The position numbers and the translations under genes are program-made. From contig OZ255707.1 of assembly GCA_965277075.1 (NCBI GenBank), positions 2,790,001-2,854,000 on the forward strand: a DNA stretch of 64,000 nucleotides, given 5' to 3'. Under the pieces are notes generated by a model. That model was not told the origin of the DNA, made no database searches, and was given only the letters and a program-made list of their open reading frames with translations. Shown in pieces: positions 42,778 through 51,908 of this stretch. Source of the DNA: Lustribacter sp965277075. GTDB taxonomy: Bacteria; Vulcanimicrobiota; Vulcanimicrobiia; Vulcanimicrobiales; Vulcanimicrobiaceae. The first letter of the stretch is position 1. The number at the start of each line of letters is the position of its first letter.

Positions 42778-43312
42778 TACGCTTCCGCGCGTTTCACGCG
42801 GTGGGACGTACTATCGCGTGTGTAAGCCAGATTGGGCGGACTGCGCTGATACGAGCTTCTCAAAGCAGTTCGGTGGCTGCTGGAACGTGCCGAATGAATT
42901 CGGGGCGCTCTATCTCAACAAGACCGTTCGGCTCGCGGCAGCGCAGGCTCGTCATCAGCATGCGGGCCGAGCGATCACGCTCTTCGATCTTCAGCCCCAC
43001 CGGCTGCCCGTTCTCGCAACCTTCGACGTGCCGACGATCGACGTTGTGGACGCAAGCAGTGCAGAGGGATTGGCAGCGCTTGAGCTGCAGGCGGATTACC
43101 CAGTCGGCGTTGGGTGGAAGACGTGTCAGCTGATTGCCCGGCGCGCCTATCGCGAGAGTTTCGCAGGCGTCGCAGCGCGATCGGCGGCCGAAGCGCGGGT
43201 CGCTGACGTCGTCGGTGAAGAGCTGGCGCGCTTCGACTCACAACCGCCTCTCGAACCTTTGGAATTACGACCGTTCGAAAACTGGTATCCTGACCCGTAC
43301 CCCTCGGCGTAG
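42767..43312 (+). CDS. RES-domain toxin
   Basis: 181 residues from ATG 42767, inside the end of the antitoxin gene. RGGTYYRVCKPDWADCADTS and FGGCWNVPNEFGALYLN fit the RES fold (arginine in YYRV and the GGxWN/ALY core). The later helix reads RLAAAQARHQHAG where a conserved Glu is often present in RES toxins, so the active site may be modified; this alignment is by eye. Known RES toxins degrade NAD+ when not neutralised. The last 40 residues are Pro-rich. Confidence 0.85.
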   Translation: MADSTLPRVSRGGTYYRVCKPDWADCADTSFSKQFGGCWNVPNEFGALYLNKTVRLAAAQARHQHAGRAITLFDLQPHRLPVLATFDVPTIDVVDASSAEGLAALELQADYPVGVGWKTCQLIARRAYRESFAGVAARSAAEARVADVVGEELARFDSQPPLEPLELRPFENWYPDPYPSA

Positions 43313-43378
43313 CCGCGCGAGAACGTGATCGCCGATTGGCGGATGGACGAGAGTGGCTGGCTTCGTTGCACGTGCAGG

Positions 43379-43543
43379 TCACAAAACGCTGATCTCGCGA
43401 TGCACTTGGACCTCCGGATCGTGCTCAGGACTACGCCCAAAGGGTTGATGAGGCACCATGACGAGTGAGCCGAACGGATGTCCGCCGCCCGGCTGATAAC
43501 GCAGCGACGAGAAAGCCGCTACGATAGGCGCGATGTCGCTCAT
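43379..43543 (-). CDS. Possible small protein, 54 residues
   Basis: From ATG 43543 the frame gives SDIAPIVAAFSSLRYQPGGG, then HPFGSLVMVPHQPFGRSPEH and a stop. It overlaps the start of the ACT gene by 11 bases. No ribosome-binding site is clear. The codon use is sensible, but at this length in GC-rich DNA it may be chance. Confidence 0.25.
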   Translation of the reverse strand: MSDIAPIVAAFSSLRYQPGGGHPFGSLVMVPHQPFGRSPEHDPEVQVHREISVL

Positions 43544-44000
43544 TTCCCGGGTCCGCCACAATCTCGCGTGCGTCCACCTCATCGAAGGGGATCTTGTTGC
43601 CGCCGACAAGCGTCGTTGCGAGGGTTCGCTCGTCGAGCACCTTTCCGCGACGGGAATCGTTCTCGACGAGGTCAACTTCGGCACCGATTCCGGCTCGTTC
43701 GCCGTGAGCCGCCGCGATGCGCTTCGGCTGGAGTCGGCGATTCGCGACCTCAACGTCGCTGTAAAAATTCGCGACCATTGCGCGCGGATCGTCGTAACGC
43801 GCAGCGCCACCGATCCGCCGCTGCCGTCGATCGTAAAGCTGCTCACGCTGATCGATGAGGAGGGAATCGGAGTCGTTTCTTTCGACGCCAACACGACGTC
43901 GCTGACGATGCTGGTCGATGAAAACGACTCGGACCGCGTAACATCAGCCGTCGAGCGCCTTCTCCAACCATCGCATACGACCAAAACGACCGCTGCCTAA
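43533..44000 (+). CDS. ACT-domain protein
   Basis: 155 residues. EGSLVEHLSATGIVLDEVNF leads to ACT-like repeats: LPSIVKLLTLIDEEGIGVVS and FDANTTSLTMLVDENDSDRV, the pattern of aspartokinase C-terminal ACT modules. It has no kinase domain, so it is a free-standing ACT sensor, probably for an amino acid. Start ATG 43533. Neighbours give no pathway hint. Confidence 0.68.
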   Translation: MSLISRVRHNLACVHLIEGDLVAADKRRCEGSLVEHLSATGIVLDEVNFGTDSGSFAVSRRDALRLESAIRDLNVAVKIRDHCARIVVTRSATDPPLPSIVKLLTLIDEEGIGVVSFDANTTSLTMLVDENDSDRVTSAVERLLQPSHTTKTTAA

Positions 44001-44015
44001 GGCCGCGGCTCGAGA

Positions 44016-44240
44016 TTACATTTCGCGGCCGCGGCTGAACGGCTGCACATCATTTTTACAGATCGTGCACAGTGCACGAGCCATGGGCTCGTCGGACGTG
44101 CGCGTTATGTGGGTTCCGCAGAACGTCATATGGCACGACGTGCAGCGCCAACGCGGAGTCGATCGGCATGCATCACCGTTCGGTTTCGAACGGTCGCAGA
44201 TCGGCACCGCGCCGAGCCGGCGTTCTATCGGGACTTCCAT
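44016..44240 (-). CDS. Small zinc-ribbon protein
   Basis: About 74 residues from ATG 44240 (GTG 44246 is an alternative). Seven cysteines: one in CDRSKPNGDAC, then CTSCHMTFCGTH and ALCTICKND, arranged like a B-box or zinc-ribbon with two sites. No other domain. It is followed on the other strand by the ACT gene 16 bases away. Function unknown. Confidence 0.55.
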   Translation of the reverse strand: MEVPIERRLGAVPICDRSKPNGDACRSTPRWRCTSCHMTFCGTHITRTSDEPMARALCTICKNDVQPFSRGREM

Positions 44241-44411
44241 TGTCACTTATAACGGCCGAAACGCATTGAAACAACTTGGTCTTACGCATTCTTAATTCGT
44301 CGGAGGTATCGATACCGATCATGGAGTGATGGCGAAGTCGAAGAAGTGACGCCGAACACGTCGTAGCGCGGGGGTCAGGCCGCGCGTGCCTGCGACCGAT
44401 ATCCAGAGCAC

Positions 44412-45782
44412 ATGGACGTTGGTGTACGCGGGCCAGGCATTATTGTAGCCGGCTTGATGACAGCATTGTTAATCGGCTGCGGCGGAGGTGGCACGTCGAC
44501 GGGCAGTTTTGCCCCGACGGGCGCGTCCTCGCTGACGCAAAGCGCGATCCCGTCGCCGTTACCGGCCACGCCGTTACCACTACCGACCGCCGCCTCGGGC
44601 AACGCGACGGCGGCGAGCCAAGAAACGCCGAGCCTTGCCGATGCATTCGTCGACTCGATCGGTGTGAACGTCCATATGATGTACGCGAACACGTTCTATG
44701 CGAATGCTGCGATGCTGGAATCGTCGCTCACGACGCTCGGCGTTCGTCACTATCGCGACGGTGCGAACGTCGGGAACACGACGATGTTGAGCACTGCGCA
44801 GCAGCTTGCGGCGAACGGGTTGAAATTCGACATGTTGTCCACCGAAGGCCAAGACGTATCGGCGTTCGTTGCATGGGTTCAAAAATTCGGTTCGGCAGCC
44901 GATGCCGTCGAAGGACCGAACGAGTTTGATTTATCGTCGCTCCCGAACTGGCCGTCGTTGCTCGGCGCCTACCAATCAACGTTGAACGCGAGCGTGAGGA
45001 GCGGGACGTCGCTCGCCGTCATCGGCCCCTCGCTCTCCGAAGCGATGTCATTCGGAAAATATCTGTCGTCGAGCGCGAGCGCGGACTATGCAAACATGCA
45101 CGACTACTTTGCCGGGCGCAACCCCGGCACGGCCGGATTCGGGGCCGCAGACGCCTTCGGTACATATGGTTCGTTGAGCTGGAACATCGGCATCGCTGGG
45201 CAAGTGACGCCCGGGAAGCCGATGATCTCCACCGAGACGGGGTATTCCGACGCCGTCGACCAGTACGCGTTGCCTGCGGCCATCAAAGCGCGGTACGTCG
45301 TGCGCACCTTTCTCGAACACTGGAACGCGCACGTCGCGCGAACCTACTTGCTGGAACTCGCGGACGAGGGCGTGACGCCGTTTTCGCATTACGGTCTCGT
45401 CGACGCGAGCGGTACGCCGAAACCGGCGTACACCGCGCTGAAGAATTTGATCGCGCACTGTTCCGATGCGGGCCCGACCTTCCCGGTAACGCCGCTGGCC
45501 TATTCGATCTCCGGCAGCGTTCACCACACGCTGCTGCAACGCCGTAACGGCGCCTATATCTTGGTCGTTTGGGTCGAGCAGCAAGAGTACGACGTCAACA
45601 GCGGCACCCCGAGCATCTCGGCCGCGCAAAACGTCACGCTCACGTTCGCCGCCAAACCCGCTTCGCTCACACAGTCGACGTTTGCCGATGATGGGACGCT
45701 CGCGACGTCGGCGCTGACCGCCGGTACGAAGGTTGCACTTGCGGTAGCCGGCGCCCCCACGATGGTCGACATCACGCCGTAG
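44412..45782 (+). CDS. Lipoprotein glycoside hydrolase-like (clan GH-A fold)
   Basis: 456 residues. Lipobox LLIGCGGG gives a lipoprotein signal, followed by a Ser/Thr/Pro-rich linker. The catalytic fold shows VNVHMMYANTFY, then AVEGPNEFDLSSL (N-E acid/base pair), MHDYFAGRNPG, and PMISTETGYSDAVDQ (nucleophile Glu). YARTFLEHWNAH-like helices and a C-terminal beta sandwich (NVTLTFAAKPASLTQSTF) complete it. So it is a secreted cellulase/xylosidase-like enzyme anchored in the membrane; substrate unknown. Confidence 0.78.
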   Translation: MDVGVRGPGIIVAGLMTALLIGCGGGGTSTGSFAPTGASSLTQSAIPSPLPATPLPLPTAASGNATAASQETPSLADAFVDSIGVNVHMMYANTFYANAAMLESSLTTLGVRHYRDGANVGNTTMLSTAQQLAANGLKFDMLSTEGQDVSAFVAWVQKFGSAADAVEGPNEFDLSSLPNWPSLLGAYQSTLNASVRSGTSLAVIGPSLSEAMSFGKYLSSSASADYANMHDYFAGRNPGTAGFGAADAFGTYGSLSWNIGIAGQVTPGKPMISTETGYSDAVDQYALPAAIKARYVVRTFLEHWNAHVARTYLLELADEGVTPFSHYGLVDASGTPKPAYTALKNLIAHCSDAGPTFPVTPLAYSISGSVHHTLLQRRNGAYILVVWVEQQEYDVNSGTPSISAAQNVTLTFAAKPASLTQSTFADDGTLATSALTAGTKVALAVAGAPTMVDITP

Positions 45783-45790
45783 GTGAGGTC

Positions 45791-46417
45791 TTGTATGGGT
45801 ATGTGCAAAGCATGCAGGTTCCCAACGGTCAGTCACGTCGTCGCTTCATCATCAACGCTGCGGTGCCGGCATTCACCGTCGGCCTTACCTCCGGCCAGCG
45901 CTTGCAATTCGCCGAGGCGGCTACGATTTCGCGCTTGCCGGCACAGGGGCCGCAGCCCGTTCCGGTGGCGTTGCTCGTCAACGGGCGGCAGCGGACGGTT
46001 GCCCTCGAACCTCGTGCCACGCTGCTCGACACACTGCGCGACCACCTCGGCCTGACCGGTACGAAGAAGGGCTGCGACCAAGGGACGTGCGGCGCGTGCA
46101 CGGTGCTGGTGAACGGCAAACGCGTGAACTCGTGTTTGACGCTTGCGATCATGACCCAGGGGAAAACGATCACGACGATTGAGGGCCTCGCGGACGGGGA
46201 TACGTTGCACCCGATGCAAGCGGCGTTTCTCGAACACGACGGCTTTCAGTGCGGTTACTGCACGCCGGGCCAGATCATGTCGGCGGTCGGCATGCTGAGC
46301 GAGCACCGTTCGGTCGAAGACGCGAGCGTGCGCGAGTGGATGAGCGGAAACATTTGCCGTTGCGGCGCCTACGCGAACATCGCGGTCGCCATTCAATCAG
46401 TTGGAGGGGGCGCGTGA
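45791..46417 (+). CDS. paoA: Tat-exported [2Fe-2S] subunit of a PaoABC-type aldehyde/xanthine oxidoreductase
   Basis: About 208 residues. A Tat signal SRRRFIINAAVPAFTVG is at the N-terminus. The ferredoxin-type cluster is GCDQGTCGACTVLVNG with the later cysteine; the second cluster is FQCGYCTPG and NICRCGAY. Start is uncertain: TTG 45791 has GAGG 3 bases before it; ATG 45812 lacks one. Length matches E. coli PaoA. It carries electrons from the molybdenum centre. GTGA overlap with paoB. Confidence 0.87.
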   Translation: MYGYVQSMQVPNGQSRRRFIINAAVPAFTVGLTSGQRLQFAEAATISRLPAQGPQPVPVALLVNGRQRTVALEPRATLLDTLRDHLGLTGTKKGCDQGTCGACTVLVNGKRVNSCLTLAIMTQGKTITTIEGLADGDTLHPMQAAFLEHDGFQCGYCTPGQIMSAVGMLSEHRSVEDASVREWMSGNICRCGAYANIAVAIQSVGGGA

Positions 46418-47397
46418 ACCCGATTACCTACGCCCGGGCAACGGACGTCGCGAGCGCACTTGCGACCGCCGAGAACGACGGCCGGGCGTATTACGTGGCC
46501 GGCGGCACCAACGTGATCGACCTTATGAAGGACGACGTCGAACGGCCGACGATGCTGCTCGACATCACCGCGTTACCGATGAACGAGATTACCGCGAATG
46601 CGACGAGCGTGCGGCTCGGCGCCCTCGCAACGATGGCCGACGTCGCCGATGCTGCGCCGGTGCACGCGAACTTTCCGGCCGTTTCACAAGCCTTGCTGCT
46701 ATCGGCGTCGGCGCAGTTGCGCAACATGGCGACGATCGGCGGGAATGTCTTGCAACGCACCCGCTGCACGTACTTTCGCGACGTCTCGCAGCCGTGCAAC
46801 AAGCGGCGTCCGGGCCTCGGGTGCTCGGCGATCGGCGGCGATAACCGCTTTCACTCGGTGATTGGAACCAGCGCGCACTGCATCTGCTCGCATCCGTCGG
46901 ATTTCGCCGTGGCGCTCATGACCGTCGATGCACGGGTGCATACCCGTACGTCACTCGGCCCGCGCGTGATTCCGATCGGGGATTTGCACGTGCTGCCCGG
47001 CGATCAGCCGAATATCGAAACGATTTTGCGGCAGGGCGAGCTGGTAGAAGCGATCGAACTTCCCATGAGCGCGCACGCGCGTAATTCGACGTACCTCAAA
47101 GTGCGGGATCGCGCATCGTACGAGTTTGCTCTCGTGTCGGTCGCCGCGGCGCTGGAGATCGACCGCGGCGTGATCCGAACCGCCCGTGTGGCGCTCGGCA
47201 GCGTCGCGCCCAAACCCTGGCGCGCGCACGATGTCGAGACGGCACTTGTCGGTGCGCCGGCGACCGCCGCGACGTACGCCCACGCGGCGACGTTGGCTTC
47301 GCGGGGCATGCGCGGTTTCGGCAAAAACGATTTCAAGATTCCGTTGACGCGCAACGCGGTGGAACAGGCACTGCGAACGGTCGGAGGTATTGCATGA
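46414..47397 (+). CDS. paoB: FAD-binding subunit with extra iron-sulfur cluster (PaoB-like)
   Basis: 327 residues from GTG 46414, GGAGGGGG 4 bases before. YYVAGGTNVIDLMKDDVE is the FAD pyrophosphate loop; ATIGGNVLQRTRC starts the second FAD motif. The cysteine-rich insert (TRCTYFRDVSQPCNKRRPGL, GCSAIGG, SAHCICSHPSD) is the PaoB-specific [4Fe-4S] ligand set. It transfers electrons to FAD and then to an external acceptor. It overlaps paoC by 4 bases (ATGA). Confidence 0.9.
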   Translation: MNPITYARATDVASALATAENDGRAYYVAGGTNVIDLMKDDVERPTMLLDITALPMNEITANATSVRLGALATMADVADAAPVHANFPAVSQALLLSASAQLRNMATIGGNVLQRTRCTYFRDVSQPCNKRRPGLGCSAIGGDNRFHSVIGTSAHCICSHPSDFAVALMTVDARVHTRTSLGPRVIPIGDLHVLPGDQPNIETILRQGELVEAIELPMSAHARNSTYLKVRDRASYEFALVSVAAALEIDRGVIRTARVALGSVAPKPWRAHDVETALVGAPATAATYAHAATLASRGMRGFGKNDFKIPLTRNAVEQALRTVGGIA

Positions 47398-49601
47398 TCG
47401 CCCCGATGTTGCCGCTGGTCGGCGCTCCGCAGACCCGCGTTGACGGCCGGCAAAAAGTGCTCGGTGCGGCACGCTACGCGGCCGACTGGCGTCCCGATCG
47501 TCTCGTCTACGCCTACCAAGTCCTCAGTACGATCGCCGAAGGACGCATCGTCTCGATCGACGTCGCAAACGCGCAGCGCCAGGCCGGCGTGCTCGCGATT
47601 CTCACGCACGAGAACGCGCCGCGCGTCAATGCGAACGCGAGCAGCGCGAACGACCGTACGTTACGCGTACTTCAGGATGACGGCATTCGCTACGATCGTC
47701 AACCCGTTGCGCTCGTCGTCGCCGATACGTTTGTGCGCGCGAAATATGCCGCGTCACTCGTGCGCGTTCGCTACGCGACGGCGCCGGCGCGAACCAAACT
47801 CGCGCAGGCCGAACTCTACGTACCGAAAGAGATTCACGGCAAACCGGCAAATACGGTCCGGGGCGACGCCGACGCCGCATTGCACGCATCGCCCGTGCGG
47901 ATTGACGCGGTGTACACGACCCCCGTCGAACACCACAATCCGATGGAACCGCATGCGACGATCGCTGCCTGGGACGGTGACCGGCTCACGATGTACGATG
48001 CGACGCAAGGCGTCGTTCCCGTGCGCGCGCGGTTAGCAGCCGTGTTCGGGATACCGGTCGACAACGTGCACGTGATCGACGCCTTCACCGGCGGCGGCTT
48101 CGGCTCGAAGGGATCGACGTGGTCGCATTCGGTGCTCGCGGCGATGGCAGCGAAGGTCGTCGCGCGACCGGTGCAACTCGCGCTGTGGCGTCCCCAGATG
48201 TGGGGCTCGGTCGGCTTCCGTCCGGCAACTCGCCAGCACGTCGCCCTCGGCGCGAACCGTGACGGTCAGCTGCAGAGCCAGATTCACGAGACGATCTCGC
48301 AGACCTCGACATTCGATGAATTCGTCGAACCGTCCGGGACGATCACGACGGTGCTGTACACGTCGCCCGCGTTGCGCGTCACGCATCAAGTGGCGCGCAT
48401 GAACTACGGAACGCCCACCTACATGCGTGCACCGGGCGAGTCGACCGGTTCGTTCGCGCTCGAATCGGCGATGGACGAGCTCGCGTACGCGCTCGACATG
48501 GATCCGATCGCACTGCGCCTTCGCAATTACGCAGAGACGGATCCGACCGAGGACAAACCGTTCTCTAGCAAGTCGCTGCGAGCGTGCTACGAACGCGCCG
48601 CCGCGGCGTTCGGCTGGAATGCACGCCGGCCGGCGCCGCACTCCATGCGCGACGGGCGCTATCTGATCGGCATGGGCATGGCGTCCGCGACGTATCCGAC
48701 CAATCGCAGCAAGGCCAGCGCGAGCGCGGAGATACGCGCCGACGGAAGCGCCGTCTTGCGCAGCGCGGGCGTCGACATCGGCACCGGCGCGTATACGGCG
48801 TTCACGCAGATCGCGGCGCAGACGCTCGGCTTGCCGGTCGAACGCGTCACGTTCGAACTCGGCGACTCGACCTTTCCGCAAGCTCCGGTCGCCGGCGGAT
48901 CGCAACTCACCGCCAGCCTCGGCTCCGCTGCACGACTTGCCGCGCTGGATGTGCGAGCGAAGCTCATCGCGCTCGCGGTCGCGGACCAACGTTCGCCGCT
49001 GCACGCGGTCGATGTCGCAAACGTCGGGATCGACGGCGGCCGTATGTTCGTTACCGGAACGCCGTCGCGCGGCGAAACGATCGTCGCGCTCATCTCTCGC
49101 AACGGAGGCGCGCCCGTCGTCGGGTATGCCGACGCGGCGCCCGGTGCGGAGAAGGAAGCCTATTCGATGCACGCGTTCGGTGCGCAATTCGCGATGGTGC
49201 GCGTCGACCCGGACCTCGGGACCGTGCGTATCGTCAAGCAAACGGCGGCGTTTGCATCCGGGCGCATCATCAACGCCAAGACGGCGCGCAGCCAGTACTT
49301 GGGCGGTATGGTGTTCGGCGCCGGGATGGCGTTACTCGAGGAGTCGCGTCCGGACACCCGTACCGGCCGATTCATGAACGCGAATCTCGGCGAATATCTC
49401 GTTCCGGTGCACGCGGACATGGGCGCGATGGAAGCGCTGATCGTCGAGGAAGACGATCCACACGTCAACCCGATCGGTGTCAAGGGTATTGGTGAGATCG
49501 GAATCGTCGGCGCGGCGGCCGCGATCGCGAACGCTGTGTATCACGCAATCGGAAAACGCGTGCGCGACTTACCGATCACGCCGGATAAAGTGTTGGCCTA
49601 G
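47394..49601 (+). CDS. paoC: Molybdenum-cofactor subunit (PaoC-like)
   Basis: 735 residues, as for E. coli PaoC (732). AARYAADWRPDRLVYAYQVL, PVEHHNPMEPHATIAAWDGD, DAFTGGGFGSKGS and the molybdopterin loops MRAPGESTGSFALESAMDEL and GGSQLTASLGSAAR are present. The catalytic Glu is in VKGIGEIGIVG at the end. Oxidises aldehydes or N-heterocycles. No paoD/xdhC chaperone is seen in the window. The stop TAG is part of the CTAG that begins repeat copy B. Confidence 0.92.
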   Translation: MIAPMLPLVGAPQTRVDGRQKVLGAARYAADWRPDRLVYAYQVLSTIAEGRIVSIDVANAQRQAGVLAILTHENAPRVNANASSANDRTLRVLQDDGIRYDRQPVALVVADTFVRAKYAASLVRVRYATAPARTKLAQAELYVPKEIHGKPANTVRGDADAALHASPVRIDAVYTTPVEHHNPMEPHATIAAWDGDRLTMYDATQGVVPVRARLAAVFGIPVDNVHVIDAFTGGGFGSKGSTWSHSVLAAMAAKVVARPVQLALWRPQMWGSVGFRPATRQHVALGANRDGQLQSQIHETISQTSTFDEFVEPSGTITTVLYTSPALRVTHQVARMNYGTPTYMRAPGESTGSFALESAMDELAYALDMDPIALRLRNYAETDPTEDKPFSSKSLRACYERAAAAFGWNARRPAPHSMRDGRYLIGMGMASATYPTNRSKASASAEIRADGSAVLRSAGVDIGTGAYTAFTQIAAQTLGLPVERVTFELGDSTFPQAPVAGGSQLTASLGSAARLAALDVRAKLIALAVADQRSPLHAVDVANVGIDGGRMFVTGTPSRGETIVALISRNGGAPVVGYADAAPGAEKEAYSMHAFGAQFAMVRVDPDLGTVRIVKQTAAFASGRIINAKTARSQYLGGMVFGAGMALLEESRPDTRTGRFMNANLGEYLVPVHADMGAMEALIVEEDDPHVNPIGVKGIGEIGIVGAAAAIANAVYHAIGKRVRDLPITPDKVLA

Positions 49602-49762
49602 TGCCCCCTCTCGCAAATGCCGATACAGTCGCTCGGCGCTTTTCCGCCGTCGCTGCGTCGCTCATCGCTCAAAGGGCGCTGCCCTTCAGCGCTCTTCGCT
49701 CCTTGCGACGACGAAAAATCGCTCTCGCTTTGTATATCGCCACTTGCGAGAGGGGGTACTAG
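49598..49762. repeat. CTAG-flanked inverted-repeat element, copy B
   Basis: 165 bp flanked by CTAG on both sides. Left end: CTAGTGCCCCCTCTCGCAAATG; right end reverse complemented: CTAGTACCCCCTCTCGCAAGTG, a 22-bp terminal inverted repeat with two mismatches. The interior contains an AAGGGC-GCT-GCCCTT hairpin. Nearly the same as copy C. Its right end supplies GAGAGGGGG about 8 bases before the ATG of the DUF3175 gene. Confidence 0.85.
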
Positions 49763-49764
49763 CG

Positions 49765-50058
49765 ATGGCCAAACGCAAATGGTCGCAACACGTCACCGAA
49801 ACGAGCGACGCGCTCGATGTCGAACCCGGCGTGTTCGCAAAGGATGACCCGAAGGCGATCGCCGATTCGCTCAAGCGCTCCGCAGAACGCAGCAAACGCC
49901 GGAAAACGACGCCCTTTCAGTCGGCGATGTCGATGCTCACATTCTTTATCAACCGCGGCGGAAAAAACGTCAGCGCGCGCCAGAAGCGCGTGCTCGACGA
50001 AGCGAAAGGTGAGTTGCGCAAAGACTTCCGTCGCGACGCGAATCCTGACAAACGTTAG
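49765..50058 (+). CDS. DUF3175 protein
   Basis: 97 residues from ATG 49765. MAKRKWSQHVTETSDALDVE, PGVFAKDDPKAIADSLKRSA and SAMSMLTFFINRGGKNVSAR match the DUF3175 family, a small basic protein of unknown role. The ribosome-binding site GAGAGGGGG comes from the terminal inverted repeat of copy B. It converges with the DUF72 gene by 4 bases. Confidence 0.85.
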   Translation: MAKRKWSQHVTETSDALDVEPGVFAKDDPKAIADSLKRSAERSKRRKTTPFQSAMSMLTFFINRGGKNVSARQKRVLDEAKGELRKDFRRDANPDKR

Positions 50059-50921
50059 CTGAGCGGCAGCTCCAGCGCTGCAAGTTCGGCGTCCTCGGCC
50101 AACGGCGCCCGGACGAGGGCCTGCGGAAAGCGCGCTTCGATCATTGCCTCGAGCATCTCGGCATTCCGCACGGCCCCTCCATTACGGTGGTTGTTGAAAT
50201 AGGCAAAGATCTCGCGGACGTCGTCGTTCGCAGCGAGGTCCGCGATGCGATCAACCCATGGTTCGAGTTCGGCGGGCTCGTAGAGGTAATCGTACCGCGT
50301 TTCGTTTGTTCCCCGCCACCACGTCGCGGCATTGCGGCCGTGAAACCGAAGGTAGCCGATACGACTCGTCGCATCGCTGCTCGCGTGCATCAACGTCTTG
50401 AAATGCGGCTGATCGACGTTGACGAAACCGATGTCCAATTGACGCAGCAGACCGAGTGTTTCGTCGCTCTGCCAATCGCGATGGCGGAACTCGGCGACGA
50501 GCGCGAGATCGTTCAGCGATTCGCGCAGCCGGGCGAGATACGCGCGCGTCGCATCATTGGGATGGAATGCATTCGGAAACTGCATGAGGACGCATGCGAA
50601 CTTCCCGGCTTCGATCAACGGTTCGAGGCTGCGCCGCAGGCGCCGAACGTCATCGTGCACACCTGCGCTGACATCGGGCAGATGCGTGGCGCTGCTCGGA
50701 AGTTTCGCGGTAAAGCGAAAGCCGTCGGGCGTCCGCCGGGCCATCGACGCGAACGTCGCGATTCCCGGCACGCGGTAATACGTGGCGTCTATTTCGACGG
50801 TCGCGAAGCGCCGCGCGTAACGTTCGAGCATCTCGCCGGTCGTCGTGCCCGGCGGATACACCGGGCCGATCCAATCACGATAGCTGAAGCCGCACGTTCC
50901 GACGGCAACGCGCGGCGGCAA
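50055..50921 (-). CDS. DUF72 family protein (TIM-barrel)
   Basis: 288 residues from ATG 50921. VAVGTCGFSYRDWIGPVYPP opens the family; EMLERYARRFATVEIDATYY, RFTAKLPSSATHL and VAEFRHRDWQSDETLGLLRQ are typical DUF72/YecE core motifs, ending in IFAYFNNHRNGGAVRNAEML. The function is not established. Same orientation as the lig operon that follows downstream of it on the minus strand but separated by 8 bases from ligC. Confidence 0.88.
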   Translation of the reverse strand: MPPRVAVGTCGFSYRDWIGPVYPPGTTTGEMLERYARRFATVEIDATYYRVPGIATFASMARRTPDGFRFTAKLPSSATHLPDVSAGVHDDVRRLRRSLEPLIEAGKFACVLMQFPNAFHPNDATRAYLARLRESLNDLALVAEFRHRDWQSDETLGLLRQLDIGFVNVDQPHFKTLMHASSDATSRIGYLRFHGRNAATWWRGTNETRYDYLYEPAELEPWVDRIADLAANDDVREIFAYFNNHRNGGAVRNAEMLEAMIEARFPQALVRAPLAEDAELAALELPLS

Positions 50922-50929
50922 GAGTCGCG

Positions 50930-51892
50930 TTACGCGGCAGAGAGGCTGCTGCCTTCGAGACTTTTCTCGAGACGGTCGAGCGTTTGATACGACGGCAACA
51001 CCTCGGCAAAGCTCGAATTGGGTTCGCGGCCTTCTTTGATCGCCGCAAAAAACTCGCGATCTTGCAACTCAATGCCGTTGAACGAAACGGCAACACCGGT
51101 TAAGTCGATCTTGTTGCCTTTGCCGTCCGTGAGGTCGTCGTAGTTGGCGATATACGTGCCGTTATCGCAGATGTATCGGAAAAACGTCCCTAGCGGACCG
51201 TCGTTGTTGAACGAAAGCGAGAGCGTGCAGATCGCGCCGGCCGGCACCTTCAACTGGACGCTCATGTCCATCGCGATGTGCAGATCCGGATGCGGCGGCC
51301 CTTCGACGGCGTTCGCAGTCGACGCCGTTTCTCCGGTCTGGTATTGGAACAAGTCGACGGTGTGACAGGCGTGATGCCAGAGCAAATGATCCGTCCAACT
51401 GCGCGGCTTGCCGAGCGCGTTCATGTTCGTCCGGCGAAAAAAGTACGTTTGCACGTCCATTTGTTGGATCGTCAACTCACCCGCGCGAATCTTGTTATGA
51501 ATCCACTGGTGGCTCGGGTTGAAACGGCGCGTATGACCGGCCATTCCAACGACGCCGGTTTCTCTTTGGACGCCTACGAGCCGTTCGGCGTCCGCGAGCG
51601 AGTCGGCCATCGGAATCTCGACCTGCACGTGCTTGCCGGCGCGCATGACCTGCTCCGCCTGATCGGCGTGCATCTGCGTCGGCGTCGCAAGAATCACGGC
51701 TTCGACGCCGGGCTGGGCGAGCGACTCCGCGAGGTCCGTTGTCCAATGGGGAATGTTCCACTTATCGGCGACCGCTTTGGTCGAATCCGGGCTGCCGCCG
51801 GCGAGCGAAACAACCTCGACGTCGGGGATGTTCGCGATGCCTTCGAGATGCTTGACGCCGAACGCGCCTTGTCCGGCAAGCGCAATTTTCAT
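50930..51892 (-). CDS. ligC: 4-carboxy-2-hydroxymuconate-6-semialdehyde dehydrogenase (Gfo/Idh/MocA)
   Basis: 320 residues. LAGQGAFGVKHLEGIANIPD is the Rossmann start; HVQVEIPMADSLADAERLVG carries the EKP-like motif as EIP; GHTRRFNPSHQWIHNKIRAG and RSWTDHLLWHHACHTVDLFQ are characteristic of LigC. It oxidises the LigAB product (hemiacetal form) to 2-pyrone-4,6-dicarboxylate with NADP+. Directly downstream of ligB in the operon, which supports the assignment. LigI, LigJ and LigK are not in the window. Confidence 0.9.
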   Translation of the reverse strand: MKIALAGQGAFGVKHLEGIANIPDVEVVSLAGGSPDSTKAVADKWNIPHWTTDLAESLAQPGVEAVILATPTQMHADQAEQVMRAGKHVQVEIPMADSLADAERLVGVQRETGVVGMAGHTRRFNPSHQWIHNKIRAGELTIQQMDVQTYFFRRTNMNALGKPRSWTDHLLWHHACHTVDLFQYQTGETASTANAVEGPPHPDLHIAMDMSVQLKVPAGAICTLSLSFNNDGPLGTFFRYICDNGTYIANYDDLTDGKGNKIDLTGVAVSFNGIELQDREFFAAIKEGREPNSSFAEVLPSYQTLDRLEKSLEGSSLSAA

Positions 51893-51908
51893 ATGGTAAA
51901 GAGAATCC

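Noticed and set aside
44315..44349. Mini frame MAKSKK after an SD-like GGAGTG
   Set aside because: Six codons only; nothing else to support a leader peptide.
48033..49241. 402-codon minus-strand frame opposite paoC
   Set aside because: Entirely within the molybdenum subunit, no motif or ribosome-binding site.
49617..49847. Open frame inside repeat copy B that reads PIQSLGAFPPSLRRSS, also seen in copy C
   Set aside because: The two copies diverge into different frames after about 30 codons, and copy A lacks it, so it is a by-product of the repeat, not a conserved protein.
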